A stretch of 64,000 bases of DNA from Pleodorina starrii (Eukaryota; Chlorophyta; Chlorophyceae; Chlamydomonadales; Volvocaceae), in the NCBI GenBank assembly GCA_030267565.1, contig BRXU01000003.1, forward strand, positions 682,001 to 746,000, in the 5' to 3' direction. The translations under genes were made by a program, and so were the position numbers. This document shows positions 34,201-44,540 of this stretch, piece by piece. The notes beneath the pieces were generated by a model that was given only the letters and a program-made list of their open reading frames with translations, searched no databases and was not told where the DNA came from. Positions within the stretch are counted from its first letter, which is position 1; each line of letters opens with the position of its first letter.

Positions 34201-37200
34201 AGGTCTACACCTGCAACTCCCAGGTGCGTAGCCTGGGGGGCGGTCAAGCTGCCCGTTCAGTTCGTTAGTCCTCCCTTTTGGGTAGGCAGAATCCGACTGG
34301 ACACTGGCACACCCGACGCCGGGCGGGGTTGGCAGGTGCACAGTTGCTGGCTGGACGATGGACCCATGGGTCCATCAGCGGACGGAGCACCTACAGGCCC
34401 GCCGGAGCCTCGTTGTTCTTTTGCAGACGGGAAGGATTCTCCTGAGACGTTACCGTTCACGGGCTCCGGCCTATACGTGGATGACCCCCCCCCACCCCGC
34501 TGCGAAATTCTCTTTATACCCCACCCCGCCCACTCGATGTGACGGCACTCTTGCTTTCGGGCCAGTGGGGCCTCGGATCAGCATTAAAGAAGAAGAAGCG
34601 AACAAGGCTCGCTTCCCGATGTAGATCTCGAGCTCATCCATTGGCCCGAACCAAGAGCCCGTGCAGCGAACAACACGGAACCGCACACTCGCCGCACACT
34701 TGCCGCAGTTCCGTGGCGTCAGCCTGGGCTGCCCCACGCGTACGGTAACACGAGCATAGAATCGAAGCGTCAGCAGCGGACCCCTTCTGTTCGATTTGTC
34801 GTCATCGGCTTTCGCTGGTCGATACGGTATGCGGTGTGCGCCCCCACAGCGACCCCCCCGTGACCGCTGCCACACCTGCCTTCGTCTCGCTGTCCGTCCC
34901 CTCTCCGCACATCCGCAGGACGACGGCTACGCGGGCACCCTGCCCAAGAAGCACCAGCCCAACGAGGCGGGCGAGCTGGGCCGCGACGGCGATCCGCTGG
35001 TGCCGGGCCGCGTCGCCGGCGCGCTGACGGGGCAGAAGGTGCGGCGGCGGCGTTGCGGTGGTGATGCGGGGAGCGGTGGGCGGGGAGCGGTGGGCGCGGA
35101 GAGGTGGGCGGCGATGCGGTGGTGCCGGGGCGCGTGGGGGGCGCGCTGACGGGGCAGAAGGTGCGGCGGCGGTGGCGCCGGGGGGCTATGGGCTTTGTAG
35201 CACGGGCGAGGGCAGGGCGACGGCCAGGACAGGACAGGGCGCGCTTGCAGTGCGGGGAACGGATGCGTGGAGGAGGGGTCCGGGTCAGCGCAGGGCTAGA
35301 CTACGAGAGGGACCACGGGCTTCGTGCTTGTGTACTTGGCCGTGGATAAGGCGCGAACCGGTGTCGTGACTCTGCCCCTTTCCGCCGCCTCCCCACGTCC
35401 GCCTTGTGCCCCCCGCCGCAACCTCCTCCTCCGCCTGCCTGCCCGCACAACCAGGTGGAGGTGGTCGCCGCGGGTCGCGAGCACGCCGTGGTGGCCACCG
35501 CCGACGGCAAGGTCTTCACGTGGGGTGGCAGGGAGCTGCTACTGGGCCGCACCGGGAGCGCCCGGGAGCCGGGACAGGCGCTGGTGAGGAGGGGCATGGG
35601 GTCGTTGACGGGCCGGAGGCGCCGCGGAAAAGACTCCGCTGAGTAGTATCGAAAGGCTGCATGGATCTGGCCGAGGCGGGCTTTCGCGCCTCGCCGGCGA
35701 CGGTCCATCCGACGGATGAAGCTTCGTGTCACCTCGCCGTCGTGCGGCTGGGGGCGCCCGTCACACGGTTTTTTTTCCGGCGCCGGGTGCCCAAGGGAGC
35801 GCTGTCAGTTCCGTGGCGTTTGGCGCTGGCATTGTGGAGTCGGCCTTCGCACCGGCACTCGGATCGGCCGCGAGCAACGCCTTCCGGCTCCTTCCGCGCC
35901 TCCTCCCTTCCCCCAGCTGTCGCCACTGGCCCATGCCGCACGCTTTGCGATGTACCCTCGAACCCGGCCCGCCCTGCCTCTGGCTTTCTGAAGCACTGGT
36001 TGCTGCAACCCCCCCTCAGGGCGACCCTTACTTCCAAACACCTCTCCTCTGTCCCTATTCACGACCCCCACAGGGCGAGCTGCAGGGGGTGAACATCCGG
36101 TTCGTGTCCGCGGGCGAGTACCACAGCGGCGCCGCCTCCGAAACCACGTTGTACGGCTGGGGCAGCAACGATTACCTGTGCACCGGCGTCGGCAAGAACA
36201 ACCCGGTGCAGGTACGACTGGCGGGGTGCTCGCGTCGCAGAGGGCCGCGCTTTCCGGCCTGTATGAGGGGAGATGGGCGCGCGGGCTTGGAGCCGGCGTG
36301 TGCCGCGCTTCACTTCGCTGTGCTGCGCTGCGCTGTGCTGTGCTGCTGCGAGCACACCGCCAATCCCTTATGACCTGACAGAGGACACACCCAGGCGTAA
36401 AACCCGCGGTGACACCTTTTGACCTGATGGACCAGCCACAGCTGATTAACCAACCAGCGCAATCCGCCGCCCCATCGTGCCACACAGCCTGAACACCCTG
36501 AAAGTCTCGCCCTCATTCGCCTCCGTCTCGCCCGCCCGCCCGCTCACACATTCACCCGCACATACGGGATACGGTGCACTGCACGCGTGCGTGCGCAGAA
36601 GCTGGAGGGCGGCAACGATCGCGGCGACGTGATGCTGCCCGCCAAGTCTCTGGGCCCCATCTCGGGTGGCGGCTGGCAGGTGCAGGCGCTGGTGGCGGGC
36701 TTCCAGCACGCACTGGCCATCGCCGCGAACAAGGGAGGCAGCTGGGAGACACAGCAGGGGTGCGTACCCGACTACCCGTAATGGGTCGGTGGGTCGGTCG
36801 GTGGATGCGGGCTTCGGCGGGTGGGAAGGGTCAGGGGTCAGGGGTGGTGCGCTCGCCGGCGCAGCAACTGGTTCCTTTTTTGTCATAGCCGCCTTACCTT
36901 GCCTGACCACACGGCATGGAAATCCACGGCGTGATTCGCCCTCGAACGGAAACTGCACCTGAACCTGTCAGGTACCATATCGCACTGTATACCTTCTCAG
37001 CCAGGGCTCATTGAACCCAAAACCTCGCCACGCCTTGTGTCTCCACACCCAGGACGTTGAAGGAGGGAAAGACCGCCGCCGCCGCCGCCGCGACGACCAC
37101 AGACGCGGCTGCTGCCGCCTCAGCCGCCGCCGGTGCTGCTACCGCCACCAACGGCGGCGGCGCCGCCACCGCCGCCGAGTCGTCGGCCAAGCCCCAGCAG

Positions 37201-40200
37201 TACACTGACACCTCGGCCCCCGACTACCACACGCGCTACCTGGCGCCGCAGCTGCACCCCATTGAGCTGAACGCCTCGGAGTACGCCAAGCGGTACCGCA
37301 GGTCCGATCGCTTCAACCTGATCGAGGTAGGGAGAGGCTGGCTGGCTGGACGGTGGGGTCGGCTGGTGGGCCTGCGCGCTAGGGCCGGCGCGGTGTGCCC
37401 TGGTCCCGGGGTCCCTGGAGTCGGATGGATCTGCGGCGCGGCCGAACAGCCGGTTGCACGCCCCGCCAGCGTCTCCAAGACGCCAACACGACGCCTGAAA
37501 TGCGACTCTGTACCTCGAACGCATACGTGCCAGCATCGCCTTTCCAGTCGTGACCTGATTCTTATCTCAAGCCGCGTCGTATCTCAAGTTCTCAAACCTG
37601 CGTCTTACCGTATCTCTCTCCGCCTGCCTGGCCTCTGACACCTTTCGTCCTGACCACTCCCTCACCGCCCAGCCCGAGTCCCCCGACATCTGGAGGGTGC
37701 TGCCACCGTCGTACGACCCGCGCTTCAAGAACCCCTGCTGGTGAGACCGGCATACCGTAGTAGGGCAGCGGAGGGTTCGGCTGCTGGTGAGGCGGCGCCG
37801 TGCCTGCTGGCCAGTGCTCCATGGCCGGGAACGAAAAAACACGCAAAGCAACGCTGAGATGGTTGGTGCTGACATACACCTCGACAACTCACCCATGACG
37901 ACGCTGTCGCCGCCCAGCCCCTCGTCCCTCGTTCCGTCCCCGAAACGTCCCACCACCACCGCTGCGGTCTCATCTCCACTCGCCCCGAAACGTCCCCCAC
38001 CGTCTCCGTCCCTTCGCTGCAGTATCTTCTCTCCTTTTTCTCCCCCGCCAGGATGTCTGGGGAGCGGCTCCGCTGCGGTCTCATCTTTACTCCCCCCCCA
38101 AAAACGTCCCCCACCTCGTTCCCCGAAACGTCTCCCGCCAGGATGGCTGGGGAGCGCCTCCGCTGCGTGCCGTACTTCCACATCCTGGGCGTCTCCAAGT
38201 GCGGCACCACCGACCTCTACCACCGCCTCTCCAAACACCCGCAGCTGTTCGAGTCACGCAACAAGGCAAGCCCCCGGTGCAGCAGTGATGGCGATGAATT
38301 GATGATTCTTTGCCGGGTGGTGTGTCCCTTTCGGCACTGCCTGGCGCCGTTGACGCTGATGCGACCTCTGTCCCCGCACTGTTCCCGTCACCGGCCGGGC
38401 CAACCGCGGCTCCAGCGTGGCGTCTCCTCTTCTTGCGTTTACCTGGGCTCCGCGATCATGTCCGGTGCAGTGCCGGCGCGCCGCCCAGCCGTGTGTCGCT
38501 GTAAGCAGCAAAGGCTTATCTCGCGGATGCTCAGAAGCCAGGCTTACACCCCCCCCTTAGAGTGAGCCGTCCTCGGCGTCCATGCATGGGACCTCCCCAC
38601 CCTTACAGTCGCCCGGCTCTGCCCTGCCCCGCTCAAACCTCCCCGCCGCAGGGCCCGCACTGGTGGGACGAGTGCCCCCACCCGCCCAAGGGCGCCTGCA
38701 CCGCCCCGCCCAACGGCGACTTTGACGGCTACGTGGACCTGTTCGCGGACGCCGCCGAACGGATCCTGAAGACCCCGGACGTGAGTGCGGCCTCGGGCGA
38801 CCAAACAGGCGAATCCGATCCAACCCGCAGCGGGCCGCTGCAGAGGGCACCAACATGTTTTCTGCTGCTGCTGCTGCTGTTGCTGATGATGATGAGGATG
38901 AGGTTGCTGTTGCTGGGCTGCGGGCATACCACATGTCTCGTCCAGCTGGCCGAGGGGAGTGCAGGCAGCCGCGCATCGGCCGCACACCGCATTCCGCGAT
39001 GGCACGTAGCTGTCCCACCACAGAGCCGGGCCGGGTCGCAGGGTTTGTGTGCAGGGGCGTAGAGTCAGCCAGCCTTACATCCATGCCTTACTCCTACGCC
39101 TCTCTTACCTGCATCCCATGGTACACACCCGTTCACTCCAGACAGGCATGCCGTACTTGCCGTATCCAGCATCTCCCCGGCCCGGCCCCGGTCCCATCCT
39201 CCTCCGCCCTCCGCCCTCCTCTCTCCTCGCCCCCACTTCCTCGCCCCCTCCCTTCCCAGGGCGTCACGGGAGAGGCCTCCTCCAACACCTTCACCTCCGC
39301 GGCCGGCGTGTTCCTGCGGTGAGACCGCGGCTGGAACAGTGCCGCTGCCCAGCGCGTGCCCACCCGCGCTGCCACGACCCATGGTTCTCATGCCCCGTCG
39401 CCGCACCTCGCTTCCCATTTGTTCCACCCCGGCCGCCTTCCCTCACCTCTCTAGTCCGCGCTGCACCTCTCTCCGGCTTGGTAACTCGTGCCTGTTGCCT
39501 GTTTTGGCTCCGCAGCGGCCCCTCCATGGATCGCAACACCACCGTCACCATCGCCGAGCTGATGCGCGAGGCCAGCCCCTTTCTCCGCAACATCGTCATC
39601 TTCCGCAATCCGGTGGACCGCTACTACTCGGCCTTCTACTACTACAGGTGTGCGGCCGTGTGCCATGTCATCACAGGGGCAACGGTGGGACATAAGCGCT
39701 GACCATCGGGGCGGCACGCCTTGGGCGGCATGCGCCGGCCCCAGGGATACCGGTAATTGAGGTCGAGCCTACGGAACGGTGTTGCTGGGAAAGACGGCAA
39801 TCCTCTTCCCCAGCAGGCTCCCTTGGGCGCTGCTTGCAGGCCTGTAGTCCAGCGCAGCCGCGTGTTGCAAGCCGGTCCGCCCGCCCGCCTGGATTGCGTT
39901 CCCATCCGCAATCCAAGCTGGCAGGTCACGGCGTCTTCCGTTCCCTTGGCCCCACCTCCTCCGATTCCTCCGATTCCTCCGATTCCTCCGATTCCTCCGC
40001 TTCCCGCGCGCCCTCACCTTGGCGCAGGTGGTGGGTGAAGGACGAGCCGACTCCGGGCCCCGAGGACTTCCACAAGGCCGCCGTGCAGGTCTGTGGGAGG
40101 TGGTGCGGCCCCCCGTGCTCGCACTCATATACTACCTATAAACTGGGTTGCGGCCGTGGAACTGCGGCGTCGCCGACCCGCCGTGCGTCCGCCCGCGCTG

Positions 40201-42308
40201 CATGCCCTCCCAAGCGCCCCTCTTCTCTTCTCTTCTCCCTTTTCATGAGACACTGCATCCCATCCCCAAACCGTCTCTGTTTATTAGGCACCCACGGCAC
40301 CTCGCCAACCTCTTTCACATCCACCACCCTTCACATCCACCGCGACCGCGGCTGCGACTGCGACCTTCCGTAAACGTGTTTTTGAATTCTGACCCCGCAG
40401 GACATTGCCGAGTGGCGCTCCTGTGTGGAGAAGAACGACCACCGCTGGTGCGTGCGGCACTACCACCCGCAGCAGCTGGTCAAGGGAATGTACTCGGAGT
40501 TCATCATGGTGAGAGAGAGAGCTGCAGGGAAGGAGCGGGCATAAAGCCGGGAGGGAGCGGGGCGGGAGCCGGGAGGGAGCGGGGCAGGGGCAGGGGCTGG
40601 GGCTGGGCGGGAGCGAGGGCACAGGGGGCATCACAGGGCACGGTTAGCGGGGAGCTGCGAACAGGGCAACGGGAGCGGGGAGGGGTGAGGGTGGCGGGCA
40701 GCGGGCCACCGGGTGGTGTGCAGCGGGGCGTCGTTTCCCAGGCTTTCCCCTCTTGGGGGCCCAGCCCATACCAATCCGTGTACCCCATTCCGCCCCGTCC
40801 CACCCCTCTCCGGCGCCCCTCAGGATTGGCTGGCCAACTGGCCGCGTGACCAGCTGCTGTTCCTGCGCAACGAGGACTACAGCAAGAAGCCGCGGGAGCA
40901 CATGGAGGCCGTGCTGAACTTCCTGGGCATGCGCCAGCCGACCGACCCCGAGTGGCAGACGGTAAGAAGAGGGGCTAAGAAGAGGGGGCAAGAAGAGGGG
41001 GTAAAAAGAAGATACCGCAGCGGAGACGGAGACGGCGGTTTCACTTGTTGGGGGCGGTGACGTGAGGGGCTTGCTTCGGGGCCCCTCCCTCCCATCTGTC
41101 GCGTCGCGTCGGAGGAGCGCAGCGCAGTGAGCAGTGAGCAGGACGCCACCCGGCAACTCGCGGAGGAGCCCGGTCCGAGGACGTTGGGCATGGCGCTGGT
41201 CTGGGCTTGAGATCAGCGCGCTCCAGTACAGTACGTGTCTTCGAGGCGAGGTCATGGGAGGCGAGCGAGCACTGCATTTCGTGTTGGGCAGCAATGCATG
41301 CAGGCTTCTTGCCCAACCGTCCGTGCCACCCTCTCTCCCTCCCGCCTCCCTGTCCTCCGTGTTCCCATCAGATCATGGGCATGGAGACACGCAACAAGAA
41401 CAGCGACAAGTACAAGAAGATGCTGCCCGAGACGAGGGCGATGCTGGAGGTGAGGTTACGGTAGCGGGTAGCGCCACTGCTGATTACCAGTATCGGTGTG
41501 TCCTCAGCTCGCCATAGCCTCTCTGTGTTCCCCTGCCGCCGCGGCTTCCGCCCCAAGCCGATCTCGATCTAACACCCAACTTCCAACTTGTCGTCACGCG
41601 CTGCAGGAGTTCTATCAGCCATACAACGAGCGGCTGTCCCACATCCTGGGAGAGGAAAGGTGCGTATGCGTGTGTGTGTGTTGAGAGACCCGTGGGTCGG
41701 GGGCCCCGTGTATGTGTGGGTTGCAGAGAGGGCGACCAGGCAGGCAGGCCGGCAGACAGGAAGTCGCATGTGGACTTTCCGGCGCGGTGGCGCGCTCCAC
41801 GGAGTTGTTGGTCCATCCGGCAAGGCAACGGATGCCACGTCTTTAGGATAGGCGACTGAAGGGTGCCTGCGCTGCCCCTCGCAGCGTACCGGTATATCTT
41901 CCTTTTGTAAACCTGTGCAGCGGGGATGGGACATGGGAGGCGGAGACAGGATGCGCGTGTGCGGGAATCCACGCTCTGCGAATCTTGCAGAATGCAGATG
42001 CACCTTGGCGCCGGCAGGCGCCGCTGGCTTTGGGCGCCAGCCCTGACGGCGGGTGCGCGCTCGCTACCAAACGCTCGTTACGTGGAACCGTTGGCTGCTG
42101 GTTCGCTACCAGCTACCAAGAGGAGGGGCGGCGTGTGGTGGCCTCTGCGGCTCGGTTGGGTTGGGTCGCGCTGGCCCCGGGGATCTGTTCCCCATCAACT
42201 ATACCCTTAAAAACCTCTCACCTGACGACGATGCTGTCGCTGTCCTGGTCCCTATCGCACTGCAGGTGGCTCTGGCGTGATCCCCCCAAGACACCGGCCG
42301 CAGCATGA
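31240..42308 (+). CDS. Membrane-anchored RCC1 beta-propeller fused to CHST15-like carbohydrate sulfotransferase
   Basis: Proposed 22 exons: 31240-31449, 31681-32023, 32553-32676, 32923-33198, 33686-33873, 34138-34223, 34919-35038, 35455-35583, 36074-36211, 36599-36759, 37053-37326, 37673-37740, 38142-38265, 38652-38780, 39260-39318, 39516-39647, 40028-40088, 40401-40508, 40824-40961, 41372-41449, 41607-41659 and 42266-42308 (about 1,013 residues). Order: short basic N-terminus, one membrane segment (residues about 24-43), Pro/Ser-rich stalk, seven RCC1-type blades (for example GELYSWGLNDWGQLGR, GKVFTWGGRELLLG, TLYGWGSNDY), then a sulfotransferase with the PAPS-binding loop GVSKCGTTDLY, GPHWW, and the 3'-phosphate motif IFRNPVDRYYSAFYYY. 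The last part resembles GalNAc 4-sulfate 6-O-sulfotransferase (CHST15). Every junction is in phase across the domain boundary, so one type II Golgi protein is inferred. A TGA at 31642 is avoided by an intron 31450-31680 (CAG|GTACCC...CGCCAG). The intron at 38266 starts with GC. Confidence 0.83.
32500..32549 (+). repeat. CCCT microsatellite
   Basis: About twelve copies of a 4-base CCCT unit form the polypyrimidine tract directly before the acceptor of the exon at 32553. Confidence 0.9.
34412..34497 (+). repeat. Dispersed C-rich repeat, long copy
   Basis: Located in an intron of the RCC1-sulfotransferase gene. It begins GTTCTTTTGCAGACGGGAAG, continues through GTTACCGTTCACGGGCTCCG and ends CCTATACGTGGATGACCCCC. 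The copy at 19998-20097 shares the whole span with scattered differences. Confidence 0.7.
38052..38141 (+). repeat. 90-bp tandem duplication spanning an intron 3' end and exon start
   Basis: The intron end and first bases of the exon at 38142 (CCAGGATGGCTGGGGAGCGC) are present again 90 bases upstream as CCAGGATGTCTGGGGAGCGG. The intervening C-rich sequence with AAACGTCCCCCACC is also repeated, with a further partial copy near 37948-37995. Confidence 0.8.
39961..39999 (+). repeat. CCGATTCCT minisatellite
   Basis: Four tandem copies of the 9-base unit lie just before the acceptor of the exon at 40028. Confidence 0.85.
41000..41037 (+). repeat. Second dispersed repeat, copy in intron
   Basis: GTAAAAAGAAGATACCGCAG followed by CGGAGACGGAGACGGCG in an intron of the sulfotransferase gene; nearly the same string recurs at 42533. 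Confidence 0.6.
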
Positions 42309-42531
42309 CCGATGGTCGAGCGCTGATACGGCACTTCGCGGGCCGGTGATTAGACAGCCATCTGCATCAGCTGTGGGGAGGGGTGTCCTCCCCTTGCGCC
42401 TCTGTGATCGATCGCGTTCGTTGCCCCGCTGCACAAAAAATGCACAAAACAATGCAGACGCCTCGCCCGACGGGGACAGGCAGCGCTGGCGGTGGGAGCA
42501 GCAGCAGCCGGCGGGCGTCTAACCCCCGGGG

Positions 42532-42570
42532 AGTAAAAAGAAGATACCGCAACGGAGGCACGGAGACGGC
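42532..42570 (+). repeat. Second dispersed repeat, copy
   Basis: GTAAAAAGAAGATACCGCAA followed by CGGAGGCACGGAGACGGCG, differing from the 41000 copy at a few positions. A related tandem version is at 62643-62728. Confidence 0.6.
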
Positions 42571-43686
42571 GTTAGCGCCACCCCCCGGGGAGGAGGCTGC
42601 ACCCGGCACTGCGGGTTCGCCGTGTCTTTGTCGTGTTGCATCGTTCCAGGCGGCTACTAAGAGAGGCTCTGGCGACGCGGTTGGATGTGTGGAGCGCGTC
42701 CGGGTGCTCGCGTGGCAGCTGGCGGAAGCTGTAGAGTTTCTCGCCATGGCTGTAGGCGCTGCATCGGGTCGCATCCGATAGGGAGAGCATGTACGTGATC
42801 ACCGGGTCGTGATGGCCTGGTGGCCGTTTCCAACGACACCGTATATGGGTACACAAGGGGGCCATTTGTCCGTGATGTCGTTTGTGCACATTGTGGTCGA
42901 GTGACAGGGGACGAAGGGGCAAGGGAGTGATCTCCAGCTCGGATTATCGTAACAAGGACGCAGAGAGTCGAGCGGGGGGGGAGGGGCGGACGAACTTGTG
43001 TCCTGATGTCCTGATGCATGTGCGCATAAGGGTTTTGAGAGAGTGAGAGCTGAGAGGGAACTGGCGGGGGTCGGGTCAGCGTGTTTGGGGGGGGCACGCC
43101 GCGAGAAGGTTCGGGTCAGTGTCAGGGCGGGCACACTAACCGTAAATGTGTGCCCAAGGCCGCCGCCCCGACTGCACAGCTACATTGAGCGACGGGGAGC
43201 AAGGCAAGCCGGCTCGAGCGCCTTGCGCTCAACGGCGCAACGGCGCGGCGAGACCAGCCGAGTGGCAGGCTTGATACGATCAGCGGGACAGGCGCCCAGG
43301 CCCCCCTGAGAGCGCATCGCCTGGTCCTCTTGTTTCGGATAAGCCGCTTTACGGTTGTTGTTGTTGTTGTGCACTGTCACGTGGCTGCACTGCACCGAAA
43401 ACCTGGCCTACACCATCCGCTTCGCTCGGGACATGTGAATCACTGGAACACCCCGAGCTGGCCCCGACACAACGGACTCCAGACAGCGAACGAGGAGAAA
43501 CGGCGCATGGTGGGGTTGGTGGCACCCATGGTGGCACCCACCGCGCACACCGTAGGGTGTCGTGCACGGGTGCGGCTGTGAGGGGCTTCACAGTTCACAC
43601 ATACATGCACGCGTGAGGCAGCGCCGGAAGCAGCAGCATGGCAGTTCGGGCGCACAGGTTGGCTCGCCACCCCTCCCCGGTTGGGG

Positions 43687-43747
43687 CCTTCTTCTGTGAC
43701 TTGACCGTTGACGGGCTCCGTCCTATACCCCCGTGGATAACCCCCCC
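43687..43747 (+). repeat. Dispersed C-rich repeat, copy
   Basis: Contains ACCGTTGACGGGCTCCGTCC, then a short insertion of C's and GTGGATAACCCCCCC, aligning with the copies at 20053, 34447 and 60591 (reverse). Confidence 0.65.
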
Positions 43748-44540
43748 GGTTGGGGCGGTCAGCGGGGTGGGCGCCATCCAATCGGCTGCAGGTCGTCGCA
43801 GACAGTGCTCCTCACTACAGCGTGGCGGCTCACAGCACCTCCCCGAGGGGAGAACGCTGCTGGGGGGGCTCTGGGCGTTCACCGACGCCCACGCCGTGCT
43901 CCATCCCTCGCGCCTTTAGGCTGTGGTTACTGCGACGCATGACGCGCCATGCCCCAGCCGGGCCCCTTGGAGCAGCGGGGGGGTGCACCCCAAGGCGTGT
44001 GTCCCCCTCACGGGGGCTGCAGCGCATGGCCGCGGAAGCAGCGTAAACGGTAAATCCAGTAAGCCCGAATGGGGAATGGCCCGCTCGTTGCGGCTGTGCT
44101 CCGATGGCGCTGGTGCTGGAGCCGCAGCCGCTTGCCAGCAGCACACATCCTGGCGGCCCGTCCGCGCGGCGGCGACGACCGACGAGGGGCCATCACGTCA
44201 AGAGGTAGCCCCCCGCTCTCCCTCCCGCAGCCGCCGACACAGGGGGCCACCACCCACCACGCCGGACGCGGTGTAGCCCCGCTGGACGCTGGCCGCCAAC
44301 CACCAACCGCCAACCGCCCCCAGATCAGATTCAACTTCCTGCTGACACACGCTTCGCGAATCGCGGTACCCCGGCAGCGGAGCTGCCGCCTCCGCGCTCG
44401 CCGCCGCCATCATCTCACAACACGTCTCCCACGTACGGTCTCCCGCCGCTCCCGCCTCAACTCCTGCCAGTCACTAGCGGCTATGCCACCCCCCCCCCCG
44501 GCGCCGGCGGCCCCGGCGGCACCTCGATTCTTCAGCTGCT

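Larger units (their letters stand above)
42309..44540. other. Non-coding stretch between sulfotransferase and cyclophilin-like genes
   Basis: The convergent 3' ends of both genes should lie here. It holds a copy of the GTAAAAAGAAGATACCGC repeat (42532-42570), a G-rich tract around 42975, a TTG run near 43356-43370, and a copy of the dispersed C-rich repeat at 43687-43747. No exon was recognised. Confidence 0.5.

Noticed and set aside
36760..38141. Two separate genes (RCC1 protein and sulfotransferase) meeting here
   Set aside because: Exons 37053-37326 and 37673-37740 join both halves in phase with standard splice sites, and no start codon with a leader for a separate sulfotransferase was found.
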